From NCBI GenBank assembly GCA_963762075.1, contig CAVXJC010000008.1, positions 62,001 through 126,000 on the forward strand: DNA of 64,000 nt, written 5' to 3'. This stretch comes from JAOUEA01 sp963762075 (lineage in GTDB: Bacteria; Actinomycetota; UBA4738; HRBIN12). A program made the position numbers and the translations under genes. Positions 55,313 to 63,495 of this stretch are shown here, one piece after another. The notes beneath the pieces are model-generated. The model did no database searches and was not told the DNA's origin. It saw nothing but the letters and a program-made list of their open reading frames with translations. Each line of letters begins with the position of its first letter. Position 1 is the first letter of the stretch.

Positions 55313-56533
55313 ATGGTGAGGAGCGACGCGGCCGACCTCGTGGTGGTCGGCGCCGGAACGGTCGGCGGCTGGGCCTCGGTCTTCGCGCGCGAGGCGGGCA
55401 TCGGCCGCGTCGTCACGATCGACCGAGATCTCGCGGGGCAGGGTGCGTCGAGCCGCGCGGCGGGCATGGTGCGTGCGCAAGGGGGATCGCCCGACACGGT
55501 GCGACTCGGCAGCTGGTCGATCGGCTTCTACGAGGGACAAGCCGAGCGGTACGGCACCGACTCCGGGTTCGTCGGGCGCGGCTACGTGATCCTGGCTGTG
55601 TCGGCGACCGACGAGCGGGAAGCGCGCGAGCGCATCGAGATGCAGCGCGCGACCGGCCTCGACGCGTCGTGGGTCGACGCCGACGAGGTGCGCCGGCTGA
55701 TCCCGGCGATGGAAGAAGGGACGGGGTTCCGTGGGGGCTCCTACGTGGCGACCGACGGCTGGGTCGACCCTCCGCGGAACGTGCGCGCGTACTCGCTCGC
55801 GATGCAGCGCACAGGCGTCGAGCTGCGCGAAGGCGTGGCGTTCACCGGGCTCCGTACCCGGGCCGGTCGAGGCGGGCGCCGCATCGTCACGGGCGTCGAG
55901 ACCACCGCGGGCACGATCACGACGGCGCGCGTGCTGCTCACGGGCGGTCCGGCGATGCAGTCGGTCGCGAGGACCGCGGGTGCACGGGCCTGGGTCGGCT
56001 ACGCGCGCCACCAGGTGGTCGTGACCGCGGCGAGCAAGGCTCTGCACCCCGATACCACGGCGATGGCGTTCGACATCGGCGCTGGCATCTACTGGCGTCC
56101 CGAGGAGGGCGGCTTCCTCTGGGGCATGTCGAACCCCGACGAGGAGCCCGGCCCGGCTCGCGCGATCGACTGGCGCCACCTGCGGAAGATGGAGCGGCGC
56201 CTGCACCGGCTCGTGCCGGCCGCGAAGGGGCTCGGCATCAAGAAGGCGTGGGCCGCGACGATCGAGTACACGCCCGACCACCTTCCGCTCACGGGTCCGC
56301 TCGTCTCGCGCGACGGCGCCGAGGTGCAGGGGGTCTGGGTCGCGAGCGCGTGCGGCCACGGCATGATGTGGGGCCCCGCCGTCTCACGCATCGCCGTCGA
56401 CCTCGCGCTCGAGGGCAGGACCGACGTGGTCGAACATGCCGAGCGCTTCCGCATGGATCGGTTCGACTCGAAGGGGCGCTCACCCTTCGTCGACCCGGTG
56501 GCGTTGCCGTTCCCCGTGAGGGTCGACGAATGA
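55313..56533 (+). CDS. FAD-dependent oxidoreductase, DAO/sarcosine-oxidase-like
   Basis: The 406-residue protein starts at ATG 55313 after GGAGG-ACCGGAG. ADLVVVGAGTVGGWASVFAR is the Rossmann dinucleotide-binding motif, VTIDRDLAGQGASSRAAGMV the end of the second strand with the conserved Gly/Ser loop, and EYTPDHLPLTGPLVSRDGAE with SACGHGMMWGPAVSRIAVDL the C-terminal FAD-binding motif of the DAO family (amino-acid and N-methyl-amine oxidases). No covalent flavin cysteine (e.g. in monomeric sarcosine oxidase) is obvious. The substrate is likely an amino acid or amine. Confidence 0.86.
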   Translation: MVRSDAADLVVVGAGTVGGWASVFAREAGIGRVVTIDRDLAGQGASSRAAGMVRAQGGSPDTVRLGSWSIGFYEGQAERYGTDSGFVGRGYVILAVSATDEREARERIEMQRATGLDASWVDADEVRRLIPAMEEGTGFRGGSYVATDGWVDPPRNVRAYSLAMQRTGVELREGVAFTGLRTRAGRGGRRIVTGVETTAGTITTARVLLTGGPAMQSVARTAGARAWVGYARHQVVVTAASKALHPDTTAMAFDIGAGIYWRPEEGGFLWGMSNPDEEPGPARAIDWRHLRKMERRLHRLVPAAKGLGIKKAWAATIEYTPDHLPLTGPLVSRDGAEVQGVWVASACGHGMMWGPAVSRIAVDLALEGRTDVVEHAERFRMDRFDSKGRSPFVDPVALPFPVRVDE

Positions 56534-56539
56534 ACGCTC

Positions 56540-57265
56540 TCAAGCGCCCGTGGCGCTCGCTGCCAGGTCGACGTCGACGAGGATGAGCTCGGAGATGGCA
56601 CTCGCCTCGATTTCGATCGATGCCTCGTCGCGGACCTGGGCGGCCGAGCCGGTCTCCATTCGCTCGCCGTTGAGCGCCACGTCGCCTTCGATCACGTAGA
56701 GGTAGGCCCCGCGACCTGCCTGGAGATCGTGGCTCGCCGACGCCCCGGCGCTCAGGCGCGAGACGAACACGTGGGCGTCCTGGTGAACCAGCACCGCATC
56801 GCCTCCGTCACCGGAGATGACCTTCAGCAGGGTGTCGGTGCGGTCGTCGGTCGTGAACACCTTCTGTTCGACGCCGGGCTCCAGACCCCGCTGCGAGGGC
56901 ATGATCCAGATCTGGATGAACCGCATCGGCTCGCTCTCGCTGGCGTTCTGCTCCGAGTGCCAGGCGCCGCGTCCGAGCGTCATGCGCTGCACCGAACCGG
57001 CGGGCAGCGGTCCCGGAGCGCCACCGACATCGTCCTGATGGCGGAAGGATCCCTCGACCACGTAGGTGAGCCCCTCGATGTCGCGGTGCGGGTGCATCGG
57101 CCAGATCGCGCCGGGTATCAAACGATCGTCGTTGAACACCCGAAGCGTGCCGAACTGCACGTACTCGGGGTCGAAGTACGAGTCGAACGAGTAATGCCAA
57201 CGAGCGCGGAACCAATCGCCGTCGACGTCGCTGATCTCGTCGTCACGCCTGATCGTGATCGTCAC
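56540..57265 (-). CDS. Pirin family bicupin
   Basis: The 241-residue protein has two cupin domains. The first has HYSFDSYFDPEYVQFGTLRV, PMHPHRDIEGLTYVVEGSFR (metal ligands H-x-H with E and H), and VQRMTLGRGAWHSEQNASES. The second ends YLYVIEGDVALNGERMETGS. The conserved HPHR, E and H-S-E residues support iron binding in the first cupin, as in YhhW/quercetinase-like pirins. It could be a redox sensor or a dioxygenase. It converges with the FAD oxidase. Confidence 0.9.
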   Translation of the reverse strand: MTITIRRDDEISDVDGDWFRARWHYSFDSYFDPEYVQFGTLRVFNDDRLIPGAIWPMHPHRDIEGLTYVVEGSFRHQDDVGGAPGPLPAGSVQRMTLGRGAWHSEQNASESEPMRFIQIWIMPSQRGLEPGVEQKVFTTDDRTDTLLKVISGDGGDAVLVHQDAHVFVSRLSAGASASHDLQAGRGAYLYVIEGDVALNGERMETGSAAQVRDEASIEIEASAISELILVDVDLAASATGA

Positions 57266-57301
57266 TGCGAGGGCTCCGCAAGGTGCGTCGAGCGTCCTGC
57301 G

Positions 57302-57535
57302 CTACAGGAGCAGCACCGGACAGGTGAGCGTGCGTGTGATGCCCTCGAGCTCCTGCATCGGCATCACGGTGATCTTCGCGAGCTGGTCGAGATCGGCGGC
57401 CTCGGCCCGCGCGACCACGTCGTAGGGACCGGTGACGGGATCAACCGCGACCACGCCGTCGATGCCGCGGATCTGGTCGGTGACCTGGCCGGCTTTGCCC
57501 ACCTCGGTCTGGATCAGGATGTACGCGTTGACCAC
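57302..57535 (-). CDS. Stand-alone Lrp/AsnC ligand-binding (RAM) domain protein
   Basis: A 77-residue protein (GTG 57535) with AYILIQTEVGKAGQVTDQIR, GIDGVVAVDPVTGPYDVVAR and ADLDQLAKITVMPMQELEGI. This is the ACT-like alpha-beta sandwich of Lrp/AsnC regulators without the HTH part. Such proteins form decamers or octamers and may bind amino acids or modulate full-length regulators. Its length is the normal one for the stand-alone family. Confidence 0.88.
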   Translation of the reverse strand: MVNAYILIQTEVGKAGQVTDQIRGIDGVVAVDPVTGPYDVVARAEAADLDQLAKITVMPMQELEGITRTLTCPVLLL

Positions 57536-57565
57536 GACGCCCCCTCGTCTGTCGTCGGTGTGTCG

Positions 57566-57943
57566 TCAGCTGCTTGCAGCACCGTCGCCGGCGCCGCTTC
57601 CGCCCCCGGCCTTCGGATCCTTCTTCAGCAGCTCTCTCGCCTTCTCGAGGAGGTCGCCGCCCGCTTCCACGGCCTTGTCCAACACGGGTTGGGCCTTCTC
57701 GACCAGCTCGCCCGCGGTCTCGCGAGCTTTGTCGAGCACAGGCTCGGCCTTGGCCGAGAGGTCGCCGGTCGCTTCCTTGGCCCTTTCGATCAGCGGCTCG
57801 GCCTTGTCGACCAATCCGCTCGCGGTCTCTGCGGCCTTGCCTGCCAGGTCGCTCGCGGTGCCCGCTGCCTTGCCCGCCAGCTCACTCGCGCTGTCCTTGG
57901 CTTTGTCGAGCTTGCCATGGTCCTTGTCCGACTCCTCGCCCAT
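57566..57943 (-). CDS. Repetitive amphipathic-helix protein (apolipoprotein/LEA-like)
   Basis: The 125-residue protein starts at ATG 57943, with GAGGCACC upstream. Nearly all of it is Ala/Glu/Lys helix with an 18-19 residue repeat of the form KAEPVLDKARETAGELVE, seen at least four times between residues 40 and 110. There is no signal peptide. The pattern resembles late-embryogenesis-abundant or apolipoprotein-like stress proteins that coat surfaces or membranes. The Gly/Ala/Ser tail is flexible. Function is a guess from composition. Confidence 0.65.
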   Translation of the reverse strand: MGEESDKDHGKLDKAKDSASELAGKAAGTASDLAGKAAETASGLVDKAEPLIERAKEATGDLSAKAEPVLDKARETAGELVEKAQPVLDKAVEAGGDLLEKARELLKKDPKAGGGSGAGDGAASS

Positions 57944-58037
57944 GGTGCCTCCCTGGTCGTGATGGCCGATCGTCCCGGCCCGATGTTCCGTGGCCCTTCA
58001 TCGTCCCGGCGCCGGTGCGAGCCTGCAAACGCGCAGG

Positions 58038-58929
58038 TCACAGGCTCGATTCCGCTTGCGGGCCAAGCATCTGCGAGCGTTCGAGGAAGTCGCGCGCCCG
58101 CGTCGTCACGAGGTCGGGGCGGTCCGTCTCGACACCGTGCTCGAGCTCGTGCAGCGGCATGAGCGCGAACGAGAGCGCCGCCCGGATCGCGAAGCCGGCG
58201 TCGGGTTGGCCCCCGTACGCGGCGAGGGCTCGTTCGCCTTCCGACGGCATGGCGTGCACGAACCAGGCGAAGTCCCACGCCGGATCGCCCACGCCGATCT
58301 CCTCCCAGTCGATCACGCCGGCGAGATCGCCCGACGGCGTCACGAGCACGTGCTCGGGAACGAGGTCGCCGTGGGTCACGCACGGAGCGAAGGCCCACGC
58401 TGCGTCGTCGTCGAAGATCCCCTCGATCGAAGCGTGCACGGCGCGAGCACCCTCGCCCGTGAGATACGGCGAGGCCAGCTCGCGCAGTCGCATCCAGCGC
58501 TCTCGCAGATCGTCACGCACCGCTCTCGCGGTCGTCACGCGCATGCCCAGGAACTCCGGAGGCGCCATGTGCAGGTCGTAGAGGAACCGGCCGAGCCGCT
58601 CCGGCCATATGCCGTCGGCGCCCAGCTCGACGCACGGCACACCCTCGATCGCCCGATACGCCATGCATACGGGGGTCGAGTGATGCCAGCTCGGGCATCG
58701 GCACCGCCGACGACACCTCGCCGGCGAGCTCGGGGAGCACCTCGATCTGGCGCCGCAGACGTTCTTCGGCGTACCGGGTGCGCGGAAGCTGCACGATCCA
58801 CGAGTCGCCGGCGCGGTAGGTGTCGCATGTCCATCCACCCTCGATCGGCTGGAATCCTTCGAGGCTCAGCTCGGGGAACAGCCCTGCGACGAGGTCGCGC
58901 TGTGCCTCGATCCGTCCGGCATCACTCAC
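58038..58929 (-). CDS. Aminoglycoside phosphotransferase-family kinase (one frameshift)
   Basis: The GTG at 58929 overlaps the MFS stop (GTGA). It reads IEAQRDLVAGLFPELSLEGF, GWTCDTYRAGDSWIVQLPRT and LRRQIEVLPELAGEVSSAVP, then the frame changes near 58678 and continues YRAIEGVPCVELGADGIWPE. The kinase motifs are APCVTHGDLVPEHVLVTPSG (HGD, with N replaced by H) and LAGVIDWEEIGVGDPAWDFA (D of the metal motif). The missing Asn of HGDLxxxN is notable. Fold is APH/choline-kinase-like; the substrate is unknown. It is coupled to an exporter-like MFS protein. Confidence 0.82.
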
Positions 58930-60164
58930 CCCAACGGCTCCGGCGGTGCGAGAGAAGGATCGGCAGGCATGTCGTCGGCGGTCGTTACCGGTGCATCGAG
59001 CTCCGGACCGCGCAGGGCGAACCATGCGACGACCCCGCCCGAGAGCGCGAGGGCAGAGGCACCCGCGTAGAGGGTCATCGGGCCGGCTGTCTCGTACACG
59101 TACCCTCCGACCCCTGCCCCGATGATCGGTCCGAGCCCGAACCCGACCATCTGGGCGACGGAGTTCCCCGTGGAGTACAGCGTCGACGGCAACAGGCGTC
59201 CGACGACGACCACGCTCGTCGTGAACAACATGCTGAACGCCATGCCCTCGAGCATCGTGAGCAGCGAGACGATCGTCGGGTTCGAGATCGACCCCCAGAG
59301 CAGGAACCCGATCGCGTACACGGCGCACCCCAGCGCGTACACGCGCCGTGCGCCGAACCTCGCCTGCAACCGGGAGCTCGATCGCATCATCGCGACCTCG
59401 ACGAGCCCGCCGGCCGCGGTGCCGATGCCCACCAGCAGCGGGCCGCCGCCCTCGCTCGCGATCTTGAGCGCGATGAAGTTCCAAGCGGCGTTGAACCCGG
59501 TCCAGACGAGGAACACCGCTACGAGGAACCTCCAGAACCGGGGCGCCTCGTGGAACACGGCGCCCAGGGTGCCGAGCTTGCTTCCCTTCGTCGCCGCCTC
59601 GTGCCGAGGGGTGTCGCGCGGCACAGTGAACGACCAGGCGAAGACGAGCAGGCTCGCGAGGGCGTAGGCGGGCATGGCCCACCCGACGCCGGCCACCTGG
59701 AAGACCCACCCGAGCGTGAGGCACCCCGTCGCATAGGTGAGGCTTTCCCAGGAGCGGATCTTCCCGTACTCGCTCATGCGGTCGACGCCCAGATGCTCCA
59801 ACGTGATCGCGTCGATGTTCGGACCCGTGCTCACCATCGCGGCGGCGAGCAGGAACCCGGCCACCGCGATCGCCGTGACGCTGTCGGCTCCCGCGAGCAC
59901 GAGCCCGAAGCATCCGGACATGAACGCGCCGATCTGCAGGCAGGTACGCCGTCCGAGCGTGGCGTCGGCGAGATGTCCCCAGAGCGGGTTCAGCAGGATG
60001 CGCGCGATCGCCATGGCCGCGATCACCAGACCGATCTGACTTCCGCCGAGCCCCTTGCTGTCGAGGTAGAGCGCGAGGAACGGGAAGAACGCCGCGATCA
60101 CGAAGCCGAACGTGAGGAACAGTCCGCGAACGGCGGCGTCGGGACGGATCTCCCGAGTGCTCAC
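58926..60164 (-). CDS. Major facilitator superfamily transporter
   Basis: The 412-residue protein (GTG 60164) has about 12 hydrophobic helices. FFPFLALYLDSKGLGGSQIG is the first helix and loop, ILLNPLWGHLADATLGRRTC matches the MFS signature loop (G-x-L-A-D-x-x-G-R-R) and YGKIRSWESLTYATGCLTLG resembles the MFS_1_like/LacY-NupG group. The C-terminal half begins with FWRFLVAVFLVWTGFNAAW. The substrate cannot be told. Its stop overlaps the start of the APH-family kinase, which suggests an export-and-modification pair. Confidence 0.88.
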   Translation of the reverse strand: MSTREIRPDAAVRGLFLTFGFVIAAFFPFLALYLDSKGLGGSQIGLVIAAMAIARILLNPLWGHLADATLGRRTCLQIGAFMSGCFGLVLAGADSVTAIAVAGFLLAAAMVSTGPNIDAITLEHLGVDRMSEYGKIRSWESLTYATGCLTLGWVFQVAGVGWAMPAYALASLLVFAWSFTVPRDTPRHEAATKGSKLGTLGAVFHEAPRFWRFLVAVFLVWTGFNAAWNFIALKIASEGGGPLLVGIGTAAGGLVEVAMMRSSSRLQARFGARRVYALGCAVYAIGFLLWGSISNPTIVSLLTMLEGMAFSMLFTTSVVVVGRLLPSTLYSTGNSVAQMVGFGLGPIIGAGVGGYVYETAGPMTLYAGASALALSGGVVAWFALRGPELDAPVTTADDMPADPSLAPPEPLG

Positions 60165-60174
60165 GCCGGCCACG

Positions 60175-61113
60175 CTAGGCCTGCCGCACGTCGGCCTGCG
60201 CGGCGAGCGTGGCCGCGCGAGCAGGGTCGAGCTTGCCGGCGCCGGGCATCTCCGCGTTCGCGGTCGCGGCACCGAGACCGAGCCGCAGGCTCGGCTCCCA
60301 TTCGTCGCCTCGATCGAGCGCCGTGACGAGCCCGGCGAGGAACGCGTCGCCGCTTCCGACCGGATACCGACCCCGAACGTAGAGTCGGCCCTCGTACATC
60401 GTGCCGTCGGGTGTCGCGAGCACGACGCCCTCGGCACCGCGCGTCACGACGCCGGCGTGGCCCTCACCGCCCGCGAGATCGCGGAGCTTCGCTGCGGCAG
60501 CGAGGGCGTCGTCGCGTCTGGAGGTCGGCACGCCGAGCAGGTCGGAGGCCTCGGAGGCGTTCACTTTCACGACGTCGGGGCTCGCCTCGAGCGCCAGTCG
60601 CAGCCGCTCCCCCTCGGCGTCGAGCGCAACGCGCACGCCCTCGACCCTGGCGTCCCTCACGAGATCGCGATAGCCGCTATCGGGGGCGCCCACCGGGGTC
60701 GAGCCGCTGATCGTGAGCCATGCGCCCGGCACCCATGTGGACTCCACGGCGTGCAGCAGCTCGGCCCACGCCGCCGGCGGCACCCCGGCGCCGTGCTCGT
60801 AGAACTCGGTCAGCCCCCCGGTCTCACCGTCGGCGACCGAGAGCGACGACCGGTTCTCGCCGTGCGTCCATACCGCGCGCACCGAGACCCCCTCGGCGCC
60901 GAGCATCTCCTGGATCCACTTGCCCGTGTGCCCCCGGAGCAGCGCCACGGCGGTCGCCTTGGCACCGAGCGCGTGCGCTGCCCTCACGGCGTTGAGCCCC
61001 TTGCCGCCGGGCACCTGCACGAACCCGTCCGGGCGGTGGATGTTGCCGCGCACGAGCCGCGCGATCTCGAAGAGCTTGTCGACCGACGGGTTGGCGGCGA
61101 GGCAGACGATCAT
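60175..61113 (-). CDS. PfkB-family sugar kinase, 1-phosphofructokinase-like
   Basis: The 312-residue protein starts at ATG 61113 with IVCLAANPSVDKLFEIARLV, close to 1-phosphofructokinase and tagatose-6-phosphate kinase. VQVPGGKGLNAVRAAHALGA is PfkB signature 1. DVVKVNASEASDLLGVPTS is a conserved core segment and RGRYPVGSGDAFLAGLVTAL is signature 2 with the catalytic Asp (GSGDAF). It probably phosphorylates a fructose- or tagatose-type phosphate. The ATG overlaps the stop of the neighbouring PfkB gene (ATGA), so the two kinases are coupled. Confidence 0.87.
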   Translation of the reverse strand: MIVCLAANPSVDKLFEIARLVRGNIHRPDGFVQVPGGKGLNAVRAAHALGAKATAVALLRGHTGKWIQEMLGAEGVSVRAVWTHGENRSSLSVADGETGGLTEFYEHGAGVPPAAWAELLHAVESTWVPGAWLTISGSTPVGAPDSGYRDLVRDARVEGVRVALDAEGERLRLALEASPDVVKVNASEASDLLGVPTSRRDDALAAAAKLRDLAGGEGHAGVVTRGAEGVVLATPDGTMYEGRLYVRGRYPVGSGDAFLAGLVTALDRGDEWEPSLRLGLGAATANAEMPGAGKLDPARAATLAAQADVRQA

Positions 61114-62045
61114 GCGGCGCTGCCTCGTTCCAGGGCGTCGAGCGCCTCTTGCAGCGTCGGCTGCGCGTCGACACCCCCGACCGCGCGCGTCGAGAGTGCC
61201 CCGCACACGTTCGCGAGCGCGAGGCACCGCTCGAGCGGCTCTCCGGCGAGCATGGCCGCCAGGAAGCCCGCGTCGAATGAGTCACCGGCGCCGGTGGTGT
61301 CGACCGCGTCGACCGGGGCCGCTGCGACGCGAAGATGCTCGCCGGGTCCCGATGCGACGGCCCCGCGGTCGCCGACCTTCACCGCGACCAGCGGTCCCCG
61401 GCTCCGCAACGCGGCGATCGCCGCGTCGAGGTCCGACGTGTGCGTGAGCAACGTGGCCTCGCTCTCGTTGGGAAAGAAGACGTCGATCGCGGGGAGCAAT
61501 GCGCCCAGCCCTGAATCCCACTGCCCGCTCGGGTCCCAATTCGGATCGAGTGAGGTCTTCGCACCCGCGGCGCGCACACCGGCGAACAGCTCTGCCAGGT
61601 CGGGGGCGAGCGCTCCCTGCAGGAAGTAGGAGGACACGTGCACGTGGCGCGCGCGGCGCAGGAGGCCGAGATCGATGAGCGAGGCTCGCAGGTCGCCGAT
61701 CGTGCCCGACGACGTGAGCATCGCTCGGTCCCCCTCGGTCGACAGCACCACCGTGAGGCCGGTCGAGCCATCGGGATCGACCACCAGACCCTCGACGCCG
61801 ACGCCCCGCGCCGTGAGCTCGTCGAGCATGTACGACCCGAAGAGATCGTCGCCGACGACCCCCGCGATCGCGACGCGCAGACCGAGGCGCGCAGCCGCGC
61901 AGGCCATGATCGCACCCGATCCTCCGATCGTGAGCCGGGCCTCGTCGACGAGACGCTCGGCCTGCCCGAAGGCCGGCACGACGTCGCCGCCGCTCAGGAC
62001 GAGATCGGGATTGGCGTCGCCGAGCACGAGCAGGTCGAGATCCAT
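61110..62045 (-). CDS. PfkB-family carbohydrate kinase
   Basis: The 311-residue protein has LDLLVLGDANPDLVLSGGDV, RLTIGGSGAIMACAAARLGL (signature 1 with Gly-Gly), SLDPNWDPSGQWDSGLGALL, FFPNESEATLLTHTSDLDAA and the signature 2 VDAVDTTGAGDSFDAGFLAA with the catalytic Asp. It is of the ribokinase/KDG-kinase/sugar-kinase type. It lies upstream of the second PfkB kinase, with ATGA overlap. Tandem kinases of this group often belong to a sugar or nucleoside catabolic unit, but no transporter is adjacent. Confidence 0.88.
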   Translation of the reverse strand: MDLDLLVLGDANPDLVLSGGDVVPAFGQAERLVDEARLTIGGSGAIMACAAARLGLRVAIAGVVGDDLFGSYMLDELTARGVGVEGLVVDPDGSTGLTVVLSTEGDRAMLTSSGTIGDLRASLIDLGLLRRARHVHVSSYFLQGALAPDLAELFAGVRAAGAKTSLDPNWDPSGQWDSGLGALLPAIDVFFPNESEATLLTHTSDLDAAIAALRSRGPLVAVKVGDRGAVASGPGEHLRVAAAPVDAVDTTGAGDSFDAGFLAAMLAGEPLERCLALANVCGALSTRAVGGVDAQPTLQEALDALERGSAA

Positions 62046-62118
62046 CGAGGTCCGAGCCTACCGACGCCGCTGCCCTCGTGAAGTCTCGCCGCTGCGCCTT
62101 CGTACGATGGGAGCCACG

Positions 62119-62631
62119 ATGGCGCCGCGGATCGTGCTCGTGCAGGGAGACATCACGACCCAGTCGGTCGATGCGATCGTGAACGCGGCGAACACGTCGC
62201 TGCGGGCCGGCGGTGGGGTCGACGGCGCGATCACGAGGGCGGCCGGGGCGGAAGCGCTCGCAGACCGCGAACGCGTGATCCGTGAGCGCGGACGCAACGC
62301 CCTCCCGACGGGCGAGGCCGTTGGCACGATCGCCGGCGACCTCGACGCCCGGTGGATCATCCACACCGTGGGACCGGTGTACTCGGGCACGCCACGCGAC
62401 GCGGAGCTGCTCGAGCGCTGCCACCGATCGGTGCTCGAGGTCGCCGACGAGCTGCGTGCTCGCACGGTCGCGTTCCCGGCGATCTCGACCGGGGTCTACG
62501 GCTACCCCGTCGACGAGGCCGCCCCGATCGCGCTCGCGGCGGTCGCCGGGGCAGACACCGAGGTCGAAGAGGTCCGATTCGTGCTGTTCTCCGAGCGCGA
62601 CCTCGCCGCCTTCCGGGCAGCACTCGGCTGA
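62119..62631 (+). CDS. Macro domain ADP-ribose/O-acetyl-ADP-ribose hydrolase-like protein
   Basis: A 170-residue MacroD-type protein. It starts RIVLVQGDITTQSVDAIVNA with ANTSLRAGGGVDGAITRAAG, the substrate loop with conserved Asn and GGGVDGAI. It continues LPTGEAVGTIAGDLDARWII, HTVGPVYSG and VAFPAISTGVYGYPVDEAA (second loop). All these are typical of O-acetyl-ADP-ribose deacetylases (YmdB/MacroD). It removes ADP-ribose or acetyl-ADP-ribose adducts. ATG 62119 is preferred; an in-frame ATG at 62107 adds four residues. Confidence 0.95.
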   Translation: MAPRIVLVQGDITTQSVDAIVNAANTSLRAGGGVDGAITRAAGAEALADRERVIRERGRNALPTGEAVGTIAGDLDARWIIHTVGPVYSGTPRDAELLERCHRSVLEVADELRARTVAFPAISTGVYGYPVDEAAPIALAAVAGADTEVEEVRFVLFSERDLAAFRAALG

Positions 62632-62681
62632 GCACCGATCGCGGATGCGAGGACCCCGCTGGTAGCATCGCCTTCTTGCCC

Positions 62682-63032
62682 ATGAGCGACCAGACAACGA
62701 ACGAAGACCTCACGAACGTGCGCGCGGTGCACGACCGGCTGGCCGATATCCAGCTCGTCGACTGCCGCGAGCTCTACGAGTGGGAAGCCGGTCGCGTCGA
62801 GAGCGCCATCTACCTGCCGCTGAACTCGATCATGGCGGGCGCCGGCGCGGACCTCGACCACGACACGCCCGTCGCGGTGATCTGCCGCACCGGCAATCGC
62901 AGCGAGCTCGCCACCATGATGCTGCAAGCTCGCGGCTTCGAGGCCTACAACGTCGAGGGCGGCATGGAAGCCTGGGCCGCCGAGGGCCTGCCGTACACCG
63001 CCGGCGACGGGTCGCCGGGCCGCGTCGCCTGA
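62682..63032 (+). CDS. Rhodanese-like domain protein
   Basis: The 116-residue single-domain protein from ATG 62682 has LVDCRELYEWEAGRVESAIY, YLPLNSIMAGAG, TPVAVICRTGNRSELATMML and YNVEGGMEAWAAEGLPYT. The catalytic Cys lies in the active loop CRTGNRS. Single-domain rhodaneses transfer sulfane sulfur or act as persulfide carriers. A typical six-residue active loop is kept. Its stop is four bases before the end of the convergent flavin-oxidase gene. Confidence 0.94.
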   Translation: MSDQTTNEDLTNVRAVHDRLADIQLVDCRELYEWEAGRVESAIYLPLNSIMAGAGADLDHDTPVAVICRTGNRSELATMMLQARGFEAYNVEGGMEAWAAEGLPYTAGDGSPGRVA

Positions 63033-63036
63033 GGCC

Positions 63037-63495
63037 CTACCCCTTCCAGCGGCGATAGACCGGCCGGTCGCCGTCGTAGGTCGTGCCGACCGCCTCCTCG
63101 ACCGCGCAGGCGTAGACGGCGAGCTCGTACGGCGCTTCGTACGGTCGCGCGATCGCACCCGGATGATCCGGTGAGACGCGCTCCATCCATCCGCGAACGA
63201 GGAACTCACCGCCTTCTCCTTCGTGATTCTCGGCTTCGATCGCCGAGTGCATCGCGTAGCGCCCGTCGAGGGCGACCTCGTCGTTCTTCGGGCTCCGCGC
63301 GCGGAACGCCACGAGCAGCAGGCCGGCCCCGAACCACGGCGAGACCGGATGCAGGCGGGGCGCGCCGTCGCGCCGGATCGTCGCGTGGAAGACGACCTTG
63401 CCCTCGAACAGCTCACGGCCGAACGTGGCGAGGTCCGGTTCCTGTATCTCGAGCTCGGCCCATGCACCCACGACCGGACGGTAGCCTGCAACCAT
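63037..63495 (-). CDS. Pyridoxamine-5'-phosphate-oxidase-like flavin-binding protein
   Basis: A 152-residue split-barrel protein. LFEGKVVFHATIRRDGAPRL, HPVSPWFGAGLLLVAFRARS and PKNDEVALDGRYAMHSAIEA follow the PPOX/Ddn-type FMN or F420-binding pattern, with GEFLVRGWMERVS after it. The actinobacterial F420-linked relatives are possible. The ATG at 63495 overlaps the ATG of the opposite GlcD gene, so the true start may lie further in, for example a GTG within the VVGAWAELEI segment. Confidence 0.78.
   Translation of the reverse strand: MVAGYRPVVGAWAELEIQEPDLATFGRELFEGKVVFHATIRRDGAPRLHPVSPWFGAGLLLVAFRARSPKNDEVALDGRYAMHSAIEAENHEGEGGEFLVRGWMERVSPDHPGAIARPYEAPYELAVYACAVEEAVGTTYDGDRPVYRRWKG

Noticed and set aside
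58005..58060. tRNA-like 3' end (GGCTCGATTCC and GCGGGCCA) after a CCTGC/GCAGG stem
   Set aside because: The T stem does not pair, the anticodon loop has six bases and no acceptor 5' partner is present. It may be a tRNA relic but I could not build a cloverleaf.
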